A DNA stretch of 64,000 nucleotides from JABWBD01 sp040768665 (GCA_040768665.1 JAXGMN010000029.1:62001-126000), one strand, 5' to 3'. Shown: positions 51,876 to 61,180, counted from the stretch's first letter. Notes: a model not told the origin generated them from the letters alone. Numbers and translations are program-made.

Positions 51876-54800
51876 CTATCTACCTTCCGTCTTTTTCTCC
51901 TCGCGACCGGAGTCTGCCGCGAGCGTCCGCGCGATCCGGAAACCGATTTCATAGCTCGGTTTGGCCGGCACGTCACTGTCTCGGTCCGCGAGTCGCACCA
52001 CCGCAGGTTCGCTCAAATACCCCCCTCCCCGGATCTCGTAGACGAAACCCGGCCGGGTGTCAGCGCCGTCGACAAGAACTCCCCCCGAGGCAACAGGCGG
52101 ATATTCATCGAAATACCAGTTCTGACACCACTCCAGCGCGTTTCCAAGCATGTCGAACAGACCCAGGCCATTGGGCTTGAGCGACGCCACGGGCTGGCTC
52201 CGGTCCGACGAATTGCCGCGGTACCACGCATAATCGGGCAGCCGGCGCTCATCGGCTCCGAAGAACCGGCTCGTCGCAACCCCGGCACGCCCCGCGTATT
52301 CCCATTCCGCGGCGGTCGGCATTCGGTAGCCGGTCCGCTCCAGCAGGTCGTCGGTAAGCTTGAGCGGTTTCTCGGAGCTGATCTCCTCCACGGGCGGAAA
52401 ACACATCTGCTCTTCAGCGATCCCCTCCTGCTCACTGAGCCAGCGGCAATAGCGGGCGGCATCGAACCAACTCACTCCAAGGACCGGACAGTCCTCCGTA
52501 GGACTGTACTTCGCCTCGTACTCATGGTCGGGATCGAACCGAAGGTATTCGCCCAGCGTGACTTCCCGGGTGCCGACCGCAAACGAACGAGGAATCCTCC
52601 GCCGATGCGACCACTCGACCCAGATCCGGTCTTCTTCCTCCTCCGGCGACCCCATGGTGAACTCGATCGGGCCGTGCACGACGGCCAGCGTCTGGCCCGC
52701 GCGATTGACGTACCAGTCGTGCGTACTGTCGGCATCCCTGCTCTGAAGTCTCTGCTTGATCGCAGCGATCTCTGCCGCAAGGTCCCACTTCCTCAAAAGC
52801 CAGTCGGCCGCGGAATGGACGCCGGGATCGCGATGCTCCTCGAAGATCTCGAAGACCCGCGACACGCACGCGCGTCGCTCGACGATCGGGAACTGGATAC
52901 TGCGATATTCGCCCAGGCTCAAAAGCAGTGCGGCGAGGATATCGCGATCCTGTTCGACGGCGAGCCGTTCGGCGAGCCTGCCGGCGGGGACATCCGCATC
53001 CGCGATCCGGTGGATGATCTCGGTGCGGACCGCCGGCTCGCCTGTCGAACCCAGCAGCGGCCAGACAGGCCCATCGCGGCCCAGGTAGAGCAGGGCCACC
53101 GCGAGATTGGCCTTCGAGGCCGCCGACCGACTAGGAGTCGACTTGCTGTCGCCCGCCGGGACCTTGTCCGCCTTCAGCCCGGCCAGCAAGAGCGGGACCG
53201 TTGCCTCGCGGCGACGCTCGAGCGAGCGAACCACGAAAGGGAGCTGGTCCGGTTCCGCGTGGGCGAGGAGTTCGAGCAGTAAGTCCGGCTCGCCGCAGAG
53301 TTCCGGCAGCACGATCGCCGCGAAAATTCGCTCCTCGCGCTGCCCGCCTGCCAGAAAAGACTGCTCGAGAGCAGGGCGAAGCCGATTCGCCACCGGGCGG
53401 ACGGCGCGGATCCAGTCGGGCAGTTCGAGAGAGTCTTGTGTTAAAAGCATGGCCGCCGTGTCTTGAGCGATCGTCTCCCACCTGGCGCTGTCCGGATCGA
53501 ACAGCGCCAGCGCACAGGCCGCTCGGAACGTCTGCGAACGATCCAGCCCGCCGCCGAACGCTCGCTCTGCGAACCAGTCGGCCACCTCGTTTCGGTAAGG
53601 TGCCAGCAGGTCTCGAACGACCAGGAACTCGTTGGCTTCCGATTCCAGGAGCTGCCGGCTCAACAACCCCAGAAGACCCGATCGATCCGCCTCAGTGCCG
53701 AGCACCAGCTCTGCTGCGGCCACACGGGTTCGCTCTCGCGGGGCAAGCGATCGGCTGGCGGCAAGGGAGTGAAGCGTCGGCATCACGTCCTTGTGAAAGG
53801 GCCTGAGGCTCTCGAGGATCAACGGGAGCGACTCCGACTCCGCCGTCCTCAACGCTTGCACCAGCGCCTCCACCCGCCTCCGCTGCTCGAGCCTCGCCAT
53901 CACGGCAAACGAGGTCGAAACGGTCGTGCTGATGGCCAGAATCAAGAACGTCGCCACCAGGGCCCCGGCAATCGCCGGGTTGCGGCGAGCCCAACGCCAG
54001 GTCCTTCCCGCCGGCCCGATCCGCCGCGCCAGGATCGGCTCGCCGCGAAGCCACCGGTCCAGCTCGTCGGCCACGTCCGCCGCGCGGTCGTACCGCTTGG
54101 CCGGCGGTTTCTCAAGGCACTTCAGGCATATTGTCTCCAGGTCACGGGGAACTTGCCCGTTGAGCTGTCGCGGGCGGGGCGGTTCGTCCTCGATGACCTG
54201 CTTCAAAACCATGCGAAGATCGCCCCGGAACGGACGCTCGCCGGTCAGCAGTTCGAAGAGAATCACGCCGAGCGAATAGATATCCGTGCGCCGGTCGGCC
54301 CGGTGCCCTTCGCCCCGCGCCTGTTCCGGAGACATGTAGGCCGGCGTGCCGAGCACCTGGCCTTCCATCGTTTGGGCGACTTCGCCGGCCTGGCGCTTGG
54401 CCAGACCGAAATCGGTCACGTGGGGCTCGCCGGCTTCGTCCATGAGAATATTGGCCGGCTTCAGGTCGCGATGGATCACGCCGCGCTGGTGCGCGTAGTC
54501 GAGCGCGCGGCTGATCTTCGCCACCAGCCCCGCCATTTCACGCCGGGTGAGGCTGCGCTCCGCCAGCCAATCGTCCAACGCCGCGCCCTCCACGAAGTCG
54601 CTGACGATGTAAATCAGCGATCCTTCTCGCCCCACCTCGTGCACACTGATGATGTTCGGATGATTGAGCTGCCCGGCCGCCCTGGCCTCCCGGACGAACT
54701 TTTCCGTCTCCGCCTCGCTCAGTTGGCCCCGGCGGGGGATTTTGATCGCGACCACGCGATCCAACTCCGTGTCCTTGGCCTTCCACACGGAGCCGAACGC

Positions 54801-55106
54801 ACCGGCGCCGAGCTGCTCGAGCAACTCGAAATGCCCGAGCCGTTGACGGCGACGCAACGTGCCGTCTGAGGTCTGATAAGCCAAGGCCTCATCGCCTGCG
54901 ACGGCAAACATGCTCCCGCAGACCGAGCATGCGATCTTCGACAGCGGAGTATCGTCCGCCACGACGACGGGCCGGTGGCACTGCGGACACCGTACCCGCA
55001 GACTGCCCGAGAACTCCATCGTCTCGGCCGTCTGGTCCGCGGGACGCTGCGTACGCGAGGGTTGCGGCAAGGAGTCGTCGGCAAAGTCCTGCGTTTCGTC
55101 AACCAT
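51876..55106 (-). CDS. Membrane serine/threonine kinase with formylglycine-generating-enzyme-like domain
   Basis: A 1076-residue protein with a strong AGGAG ribosome site. A zinc ribbon (Cys40, 43, 60, 63) precedes a Hanks-type kinase: glycine loop LGAGAFGSV (99-107), Lys122, Glu140, HRDLKPAN (212-219), DFG (232-234) and SPEQ. A transmembrane helix spans about 379-403. A long helical, repeat-like middle part follows (about 410-810). It ends in a SUMF1/FGE-like domain (about 820-1065: EFTMGSPEE, EVTLGEY, RMPTAAEWEYAGRAG, RGGGYLSEP). All kinase residues are intact. The FGE-like domain probably binds or modifies rather than being a true formylglycine maker. It lies 15 bp downstream of the O-antigen-ligase gene stop. 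Confidence 0.9.
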   Translation of the reverse strand: MVDETQDFADDSLPQPSRTQRPADQTAETMEFSGSLRVRCPQCHRPVVVADDTPLSKIACSVCGSMFAVAGDEALAYQTSDGTLRRRQRLGHFELLEQLGAGAFGSVWKAKDTELDRVVAIKIPRRGQLSEAETEKFVREARAAGQLNHPNIISVHEVGREGSLIYIVSDFVEGAALDDWLAERSLTRREMAGLVAKISRALDYAHQRGVIHRDLKPANILMDEAGEPHVTDFGLAKRQAGEVAQTMEGQVLGTPAYMSPEQARGEGHRADRRTDIYSLGVILFELLTGERPFRGDLRMVLKQVIEDEPPRPRQLNGQVPRDLETICLKCLEKPPAKRYDRAADVADELDRWLRGEPILARRIGPAGRTWRWARRNPAIAGALVATFLILAISTTVSTSFAVMARLEQRRRVEALVQALRTAESESLPLILESLRPFHKDVMPTLHSLAASRSLAPRERTRVAAAELVLGTEADRSGLLGLLSRQLLESEANEFLVVRDLLAPYRNEVADWFAERAFGGGLDRSQTFRAACALALFDPDSARWETIAQDTAAMLLTQDSLELPDWIRAVRPVANRLRPALEQSFLAGGQREERIFAAIVLPELCGEPDLLLELLAHAEPDQLPFVVRSLERRREATVPLLLAGLKADKVPAGDSKSTPSRSAASKANLAVALLYLGRDGPVWPLLGSTGEPAVRTEIIHRIADADVPAGRLAERLAVEQDRDILAALLLSLGEYRSIQFPIVERRACVSRVFEIFEEHRDPGVHSAADWLLRKWDLAAEIAAIKQRLQSRDADSTHDWYVNRAGQTLAVVHGPIEFTMGSPEEEEDRIWVEWSHRRRIPRSFAVGTREVTLGEYLRFDPDHEYEAKYSPTEDCPVLGVSWFDAARYCRWLSEQEGIAEEQMCFPPVEEISSEKPLKLTDDLLERTGYRMPTAAEWEYAGRAGVATSRFFGADERRLPDYAWYRGNSSDRSQPVASLKPNGLGLFDMLGNALEWCQNWYFDEYPPVASGGVLVDGADTRPGFVYEIRGGGYLSEPAVVRLADRDSDVPAKPSYEIGFRIARTLAADSGREEKKTEGR

Positions 55107-55121
55107 GGAGGCTCTCCTGGA

Positions 55122-57761
55122 TTACCTCGGCCCCGCTTCCTTTTGCGCTCCCTCACGTTCGATTTCCTCTACCAGCCGCCGATTCCCCGACGACGGCGGA
55201 TCCAGTCGAGCAGCCGTTTCCGCCTCGCGAAGAGCGTCTTCCAGCCGGCCGGCCTTGCGGAGCTCCACGGCAAGCTCGTAATGCCAGCGAGGCTCGCCGG
55301 GGCGCAGCTCCACCGCCCGGCTCAAACCGGCAATTGTGCCCGCCCAGTCGTGCTGCATCCGCCGGGCGACTCCATGATAATACATGTTTTCCGCCTCGTC
55401 CCATTCCGGAGCCGGCAGAAGCGACTCGATCCGCCGGCCCAAGACCTCGCGGACCGGCAGGTATTCCGCCCCCGCATACTGCCTTTCGGCCACATGTACC
55501 AACAGCGCTGCGGAATCCGGCAGCAACTTCTCGGCGATTTCCAGCGGCCCGGCGTGCGATTCCGCCAGCGCGAGGACCGTCCGCAGGTGATGGGCGTTCA
55601 TCGCCAGCGTGTGTCGCCATCGCAACCATGCCGAATCGATCCGGCCGGCCCCCAGATCGAGCACTCCGGCATAAAGCCAAAGATCGTCGTACGACGGCAC
55701 GAGCCGGCATGCCCGCTCGATCCACTCCGCGTCTGCTGCGGGCGGTTGCACCAGCCACGCCAGCTCGGCGATCCTCAGGTGGATCTTTGCCGACAGCGGA
55801 CAGGCGTCGCGCGCCGACACCAGGTGTCGCAAAGCCGGCACCAAGTACCGCTGGATCCGCGGCTCCCGGCGGAGCGAGTCCAGCTCGCCGGGCGATCCCC
55901 AGCGCGCAAGCCGGTGTGCCTCGCTGCGGAGCCGGCCCGGCGAACTCATCTCCCAGTCCGATTCCTGAATCGTCTTTCGAGGCACGACATCCCGAGCTGC
56001 GGCGAGCAAGGCCAGCCGATAGCGGTCCGTCCAAAGCTTTGCCGCAGCCAGGTGCAGTTCGGCGTCGTCCGGCCGATACGCGATCACGCGCTCGACGCGA
56101 TCCAGCGATGCGGCCAGGCTCGCTTCGGCCGAAGCGGGATCGGCGAAATCGGGAGTGCCCGGCACATCGGCAAGCGCCCCTTCGCGCATCGCGAACCGAT
56201 GGATATGAAGCCCGCCCCATGCGGTCGCGGCGATCATACCCAGAATAACGGCAAGCGGCAGGAGCAACTCCCGGCTTCCTGCCGGGGGCGACGCGGATTT
56301 CGGCTCGCCCTGCGGCCTTGTAGCCCCGCCGCAGATCGCGCCGCAAATCAGGGCGAAGGCAAGCATGTTCGACGGAAGATAAAGCCCGAAGTCGAAGAAG
56401 CTGTGGATCATCTCCGCCGAAAGGGCGAACGTGCCCGCCAAACCGAACGCAAACGCCGTCGAGACGGGGCTTTGGCGAAGATGTCGAACAACCGCGCCGC
56501 CGACCAGAAAGATCGCCGCCAGGACCAGGCCAAGCCCGATGACCCCGCCTTCGATCAACGCTTCCAGGTACTGGTTCTCCACATGGTGGAAAAACACCTC
56601 CGCGGGTTTCGTCTCATACGATTTATAGATATAGCGATAGGTCCCCAGCCCGCTGCCGGTCGGCCAGAAATCGCCCACCGCCACGGCGCTATTTTTCCAA
56701 AGCGGAATACGGTTGTGGGAGAGCGTCTCCAAGTCGGAAAGGGTCATCAGTCGCGACTCCACGCGCTCGTCGAGCCCCATCCAGAGCGCCGCGCCGAATC
56801 CGACAACCGGAATGGCGGCAAAGGGAACCAACCACGCGATACGCCGTTGCACGATGCACACGACCACCCCGGTGATTGCTGCGGCGCCGGCCATCGCCAC
56901 CCATCCGCCCCGCGACATTCCCACAATAAGCCCCGCCACGATGCACCCGGCGATCGCTACCGCCGCGAGCACTCCGGCTACGCGAGCCACGACGAGGAAG
57001 AACCGAACGACGCCACCGCGTTCGGTCGTTGCCATGGTCTTCGCGAATCTCCATACCACCAGTCCCACCGCTGCGGCCAGGCATAGGCAGAGCAGGCCGG
57101 CTGCATTGTTGCGGCACACGAAAGGTCCGAACGGCGCGCACGGCTCGCTCAGGGGAACCTGCCAGTAGAGTTTCCCGTTCCAAGTCCGCATTTGAACGAT
57201 CCCGAACAGCCCCAGCGCCGCCCCGTTGACGGCGAGAACCGCGCAAAGCCACATCTGCGAAGCCGCGGTTCGGAAGAGAAACGCTCCCGCCAGAAAGGCT
57301 CCGGTGCCCAGCACAAGCATCGCCAGATCGTGCCGCGTCGAAGCCGGGTACACGCTGATCGATTGGCGGGCGCCTCCGCCGGCAAGCCCCACCGCGGCGC
57401 GCAAGTCCGATGCCGCAGCCGGTCGTTCGCTCGCCGGGCCGTCTTGGATCTCGGCCGCATGGGGTGAGACCGCGCGAAGGATCGTCGGTCCCAACGGCAA
57501 CAACTGGATGCAGCCCAGCACCAAAGCCGCGATCAGCGGAAGCATCGCCCGTGGCACGCGCCGATCCCCCGGCGGACTGCAGGCGAAGACCCCTAACGCG
57601 CAAACCACTGCGGTACCCACCGCGACAAAGAGCCAGACCTGCACCGACGCATCCACGGCGCCAAACCACCACGGTGCCAACGCAACCGCGGATAAAAGCG
57701 CCAGACGCCCGACCAGTGCCGTCGCGGTCCGAGGCAGTTGCTCCCGAAACGTCGAGCTCAT
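55122..57761 (-). CDS. O-antigen-ligase-like polytopic membrane protein with TPR C-terminus
   Basis: An 879-residue protein with about 10-12 hydrophobic segments in the first 480 residues (ALLSAVALAPWWFGAVDA, FVAVGTAVVCALGVF, GGVIGLGLVLAAIFLVGG and others). It has the Wzy/WaaL-type loop features GLGTYRYIYKSY and HNRIPLWKNS. From about residue 510 the chain is helical with TPR-like units ending in LRKAGRLEDALREAETAARL. The family ligates or polymerises surface sugars and glycoproteins. The start at 57761 has no strong ribosome site. The gene is followed by the kinase gene 15 bp downstream, so the two are probably co-transcribed. Confidence 0.85.
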   Translation of the reverse strand: MSSTFREQLPRTATALVGRLALLSAVALAPWWFGAVDASVQVWLFVAVGTAVVCALGVFACSPPGDRRVPRAMLPLIAALVLGCIQLLPLGPTILRAVSPHAAEIQDGPASERPAAASDLRAAVGLAGGGARQSISVYPASTRHDLAMLVLGTGAFLAGAFLFRTAASQMWLCAVLAVNGAALGLFGIVQMRTWNGKLYWQVPLSEPCAPFGPFVCRNNAAGLLCLCLAAAVGLVVWRFAKTMATTERGGVVRFFLVVARVAGVLAAVAIAGCIVAGLIVGMSRGGWVAMAGAAAITGVVVCIVQRRIAWLVPFAAIPVVGFGAALWMGLDERVESRLMTLSDLETLSHNRIPLWKNSAVAVGDFWPTGSGLGTYRYIYKSYETKPAEVFFHHVENQYLEALIEGGVIGLGLVLAAIFLVGGAVVRHLRQSPVSTAFAFGLAGTFALSAEMIHSFFDFGLYLPSNMLAFALICGAICGGATRPQGEPKSASPPAGSRELLLPLAVILGMIAATAWGGLHIHRFAMREGALADVPGTPDFADPASAEASLAASLDRVERVIAYRPDDAELHLAAAKLWTDRYRLALLAAARDVVPRKTIQESDWEMSSPGRLRSEAHRLARWGSPGELDSLRREPRIQRYLVPALRHLVSARDACPLSAKIHLRIAELAWLVQPPAADAEWIERACRLVPSYDDLWLYAGVLDLGAGRIDSAWLRWRHTLAMNAHHLRTVLALAESHAGPLEIAEKLLPDSAALLVHVAERQYAGAEYLPVREVLGRRIESLLPAPEWDEAENMYYHGVARRMQHDWAGTIAGLSRAVELRPGEPRWHYELAVELRKAGRLEDALREAETAARLDPPSSGNRRLVEEIEREGAQKEAGPR

Positions 57762-57796
57762 GAATAGCCGCCAGCCGTGCCTCTTGCGAAACCGTT

Positions 57797-57846
57797 GGGG
57801 ACTGGCTCATTTTGCCCAGTCTTCGGAGCAAAATGTGCCTGTCCCC
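57797..57846. repeat. 50-bp palindromic element
   Basis: GGGGAC...CATTTTGC...GCAAAATG...GTCCCC form an imperfect hairpin around a CCAGTCTTCGGA loop. It resembles palindromic intergenic repeats of planctomycetes. It is next to the larger palindrome at 57860 and just upstream of the O-antigen-ligase gene. Confidence 0.65.
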
Positions 57847-57859
57847 TTCTCCACGCGCC

Positions 57860-58070
57860 AAACTGTAAACGCCACCACCGCGGTTTATCCCGGTGGGGCG
57901 ATGTTGCAACTACAAACGCCAAGAACCCTCGTTTTGTGATTTCGTTTCCGCCGCTCGGCCCTACAGGCCGAGCGGCGGAAACGAAATCACAAAACGGCCT
58001 ATAGGATCGCCGTTTGTAGTTGCCAAACATCGCCCCACCGACGCGGGGTCGGTGGTGGCGTTTGCAGTTT
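57860..58070. repeat. 211-bp near-perfect palindrome (MITE-like element)
   Basis: The central stem is 31/31 bp: 57930-57960 pairs with 57966-57996 around CTACA. A second stem pairs 57891-57918 with 58011-58040 (28 bp with a 2-base insertion), and a third pairs 57860-57880 with 58050-58070 (20 of 21). In all, about 80 paired bases per arm. No transposase-like frame is inside, and no T-tract follows. It lies between two genes, downstream of the lipoprotein gene end and upstream of the ligase gene start, so it may be a non-autonomous mobile element or act as a terminator or processing site. Confidence 0.75.
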
Positions 58071-58133
58071 GAGGCGTCATGATGGGGCTTCACCCCCGCC
58101 CATGAAAGTAGCTCCGGGCTATTTTCGTAGGAG

Positions 58134-58931
58134 TTACTCGATGGTTACCTCTGCGTCTTCGACGATCACGCCGTACTTGTAGCCGAAGCCGAAGTCGCGG
58201 TCCTTGTGAAGCTCACCGCTGACCACCACGGTATCGCCCGGCCGGGCCGTTGCCCCGCTGGTCACGGTCAGGTCGTGGGTTCCTTTGTCGGCGTCGCCGC
58301 TGCCGTCGCGGATGTGCAGCCAGTTCCTGCCCATAATCTGGCCGTTGAACTTGACCACCTTCCCGCGCACGGTAATCTTCTTGCCCGCCAGTTGCGATTT
58401 CTCCGAATGGACCTCTTCGACCGTCTTGCCGCCCTCGGGCCTCTCGATTTCGCTGAGATCGATGTCCTCCGGAGTTGCCGCGGCACTCGCGGGTTGGTGT
58501 GCGGACTGCATGGCCGAGCCCGTTGCAGCACCGCCATCCGGCGAGCTCTCGTTGCGAACGCCGCTGACGAAATAGATCACGTCAAAGTCGCGATTGAGCG
58601 TATTGCTGTGAAAGTCGTGCATCGCCATTCCCGCAGGCACCGTCACCTTATCGCCGACTTTGACCGACAACTGGGGCGCAGCCGCCCAGATCTTCTTCTC
58701 CCCCGTATCGACCAGGATATAGGTGTAGCTGGCCGCATCCATCGTCTCCGTTACGGTCCCCTCGGCAAGCGTTCCGCCCTCGTTCGGCGGGACGGCGGAG
58801 TCCAACTCCGGGATCTCCTCGGAATGTGTCGGAAAATGGGTAAACCGAGCGGTCGGCTGGGCTCGGTCGCATCCGATCGCAGCAGAAAACAACAGCAGCC
58901 ACACCCTCACCGGCAACCGGCCTCGTTTCAT
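58134..58931 (-). CDS. Lipoprotein with NrfJ-like and second OB-fold domains
   Basis: About 265 residues from the ATG at 58931, preceded by GGAG and giving a lipobox (LLLFSAAIGC) near residues 12-21. The first domain (EGTVTETMDAASYTYILVDTG to HDFHSNTLNRDFDVIYFVSG) is the NrfJ-type OB fold. The second (KKITVRGKVVKFNGQIMGRNWLHIRDGSG) is another OB fold of nucleic-acid-binding type. NrfJ is linked to nitrite-reductase maturation in some bacteria, but no nrf genes are visible here. A periplasmic or surface role is inferred from the lipobox. Confidence 0.8.
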   Translation of the reverse strand: MKRGRLPVRVWLLLFSAAIGCDRAQPTARFTHFPTHSEEIPELDSAVPPNEGGTLAEGTVTETMDAASYTYILVDTGEKKIWAAAPQLSVKVGDKVTVPAGMAMHDFHSNTLNRDFDVIYFVSGVRNESSPDGGAATGSAMQSAHQPASAAATPEDIDLSEIERPEGGKTVEEVHSEKSQLAGKKITVRGKVVKFNGQIMGRNWLHIRDGSGDADKGTHDLTVTSGATARPGDTVVVSGELHKDRDFGFGYKYGVIVEDAEVTIE

Positions 58932-59050
58932 AGCACTGAGCTCCATCGAATGGTTCACTCCGTCCATGGATTCTGCATACCGGATCACCCCAGCATGCCC
59001 TACTTATGAGTTATACCCTCGCTGACTTCTCCGGGCAAGCAAGGTAGCAG

Positions 59051-59080
59051 GTAGGTCCCGCTTGCCGAGCGGGACTTACT
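59051..59080. repeat. Hairpin copy of the dispersed repeat
   Basis: GTCCCGCT and AGCGGGAC form a stem around a short loop. The left arm repeats the sequence at 1994-2012 in the opposite orientation. The element is in the 268-bp gap between the lipoprotein gene and the barrel gene at 59200. It may act as a terminator or may be a short palindromic repeat. Confidence 0.5.
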
Positions 59081-59199
59081 GGCTGCGACCCGCCCTTAAA
59101 CCGTGCCGGAAACCCGATCTCCCGTGGCCGGTTGACAGGGAGTCGGCCCGGCGGCTATCCTGGCTCACCAACCGCTTTCTGACTCCTGCGAGATGCGCC

Positions 59200-60231
59200 A
59201 TGGCCGTCCGAGAAACCGGCGTAAGCTACTATGGCTTGAGCCATGTGGAACACGCCGAACGCGACTTCCAGGAAATGCTCGACCACAACTGCACCGCCGT
59301 TCTGCTGGCGTTGTCGGAGTTCGACATCGACTTCTGGTTCCCCAATATCAAGGCCGTCGCAGCCCGGGCGAAGGACATGGGGCTGACGGTGTACCTGGAT
59401 ACCTGGGGGATCGGCAAGTGGTTCGGCGGCGAGCCGCCCAGCCTCTTCCTCAACAACAACCCGGGCAATCGCCAGGTGTCGGCAATGACCGACGAACCGC
59501 TCGCCGCGGCGTGCTTCAATACGGCGGCGTTCCGCGAGTATTTCTTCGAAATCTGCGAGCGGTTGGCCGGCGAGGTGGAGGCCGACGGGTTCTTCTGGGA
59601 CGAGCCCCACTATGCACTTCCCAAAAGCTACGCCTCGATCACCGGCGGCGCCGGCGACGACTGGACCTGCCGCTGCCGATTCTGCCGGCGGATGTTCGAG
59701 GATCGCTACGGCTACGACATGCCGAAGGTGCTCTCTGCCGAGGTAAAACGGTTCCGGCAAGACCGGGCGCTCGATATCCTCGAAACCGCGGCCCGGAAGA
59801 TCAAGGCGATTCGCCCTTCCAGCAAGATCATCTGCTGCGTCCATGCCACGCTGGGCACCTACTACGTGACCGAAAACCGCGGTTACGACAACTGGGACAA
59901 GGTCGCCCGCTCCGACGCGTGCGACGTGTTCAGCACCACGATCCTCTCCTATCAGTTGCCGCGGAGCTTCTTCCGATCCATCACCCAGCGGACCGTCGAC
60001 ACCGCCCGCCGCCATGCCAAGGGCAGCCAGCGATGGCTGATGGGCTACTACCAGGAGCCGGAAGATCTCGGCGAAATCCGCCAGATCGCGCGGCTGTATG
60101 CAGAAATGGGCGTGGAAAGCCTCTTTGCCTGGACCTACCGCGGCGGCCATGGCACCGTGCTGGCCGCCCCGCGCGCCCTGCAGATCTGGGATGCGATGGG
60201 CGACGCGTTTGGAGAAGTCCTCGAACGGTGA
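59200..60231 (+). CDS. Glycosidase-like TIM-barrel protein of unknown specificity
   Basis: A 343-residue cytoplasmic-looking protein from the ATG at 59200. Its 46-residue upstream extension is unlikely to be translated. No signal peptide is seen. Barrel-like segments are GVSYYGLSHVEH, DMGLTVYLDTWGIG and EVEADGFFWDEPHYALP, the last with acidic residues at a strand end as in glycosidases. A CRCRFCRRMFEDRYG segment with three cysteines is typical of the barrel proteins that co-occur with sugar-isomerase genes. The catalytic residues and substrate are not established. It is followed by the SIS gene in the same direction. Confidence 0.6.
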   Translation: MAVRETGVSYYGLSHVEHAERDFQEMLDHNCTAVLLALSEFDIDFWFPNIKAVAARAKDMGLTVYLDTWGIGKWFGGEPPSLFLNNNPGNRQVSAMTDEPLAAACFNTAAFREYFFEICERLAGEVEADGFFWDEPHYALPKSYASITGGAGDDWTCRCRFCRRMFEDRYGYDMPKVLSAEVKRFRQDRALDILETAARKIKAIRPSSKIICCVHATLGTYYVTENRGYDNWDKVARSDACDVFSTTILSYQLPRSFFRSITQRTVDTARRHAKGSQRWLMGYYQEPEDLGEIRQIARLYAEMGVESLFAWTYRGGHGTVLAAPRALQIWDAMGDAFGEVLER

Positions 60232-60348
60232 AATGATTGCAGTTAGCATTGGGCAATGAGCGAGGCCGACCAGCGGGAGGCCGGTGACGCCGCCAATAAG
60301 GCGTATCGCGTGTTCGTTTCCAAGGCAACAACCAATAGGAGTCCTGCA

Positions 60349-61134
60349 ATGGCCACAGAAATGCAAGCGGCGGCGAACCAATCACTTCCCGATTTCGGCT
60401 ACCTCGAGAAAACCGTCGCCTTGATGCGCAAGATCGAGGTGGAGCAGGCGGAAAATATTCGCAAGGCCGCGGCCCTCATGGCCGATGCTATCGCCCAAGA
60501 TCGTCTCATCAACGTCTACGGCGGCGGCGGGCACACCACGCTGGTCATGGGCGAAATGTTCTTCCGCGCCGGGGGGCTGGCCAACATCAATCCCGTGATG
60601 GAGCCGGGGCTGTCGGTCTTCAACCAGGCCCTCAAGTACCTGGAACTGGAACGGTGCGTCAATTACGGCAGGAGCATCGTCAAGTACTTCCGCCTCCAGC
60701 CGGACGATGTGCTCGTCATCTTCCACAACATCGGCATCAACCCGGCCACGATCGACGCCGCGATGGAGGCGAAGGAAGCCGGCGCAAAGATCATCGCCGT
60801 GAGCTCATCGCTCTGGCAGACTCAGATGCCGCCCGATCACTTCATCCGGCATCCCAGCGGCAAGAATCTGTTCGACCTGGCCGACGTCGCCATCGACGAC
60901 TACAACGAGGTCGGCGACTGCGCCGTACGGGTGCCGGGCTTCGACACGCCGATCGCCCCGAACTCGAACCTCGTCGATTTCTACATCGCGCATCGCCTCG
61001 AGATCGAAACCGTCCGGCAGTGCGTTGAGCGCGGCATCGAGCCGCCGGTCTGGCGAAGCGCCAACGCGCCCGGCGGCGACGAGTACAACGCCCGCTTCGT
61101 CGAAAAATACCTGCCCCGCGTGAAGTACCTGTAA
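60349..61134 (+). CDS. SIS-domain sugar isomerase-like protein (UPF0309 type)
   Basis: About 261 residues from the ATG at 60349, after TAGGAG. An upstream in-frame start at 60256 is unsupported. The SIS phosphosugar-binding pattern is clear: LINVYGGGGHTTLVMGE, then PDDVLVIFHNIGINPATID and AKIIAVSSSLWQ. UPF0309-type proteins are proposed phosphosugar isomerases. It lies 117 bp after the barrel protein in the same direction, which suggests joint sugar metabolism, and it converges with the broken GHL10 gene. Confidence 0.85.
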   Translation: MATEMQAAANQSLPDFGYLEKTVALMRKIEVEQAENIRKAAALMADAIAQDRLINVYGGGGHTTLVMGEMFFRAGGLANINPVMEPGLSVFNQALKYLELERCVNYGRSIVKYFRLQPDDVLVIFHNIGINPATIDAAMEAKEAGAKIIAVSSSLWQTQMPPDHFIRHPSGKNLFDLADVAIDDYNEVGDCAVRVPGFDTPIAPNSNLVDFYIAHRLEIETVRQCVERGIEPPVWRSANAPGGDEYNARFVEKYLPRVKYL

Positions 61135-61180
61135 CCTCACCGGCGACCCCCGCGGGCTCGTTCCGCGGGTGAAGGAGGTT
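61133..61180. terminator. Hairpin between convergent genes
   Basis: Just past the SIS stop, AACCT...AGGTT flank an ACCCCCGCGG and CCGCGGGT stem with a GCTCGTT loop. The position between two convergent stops suits a bidirectional terminator. There is no T-tract, and the stem has two unpaired Cs. Confidence 0.45.

Noticed and set aside
51736..51976. 80-residue N-terminal extension of the helicase
   Set aside because: It is cysteine/arginine-rich and not family-like, and it overlaps the 3' end of the kinase gene by 101 bp.
57762..58133. Protein-coding frames inside the large palindrome
   Set aside because: They are explained by the inverted repeat itself and lack ribosome sites and domain similarity.
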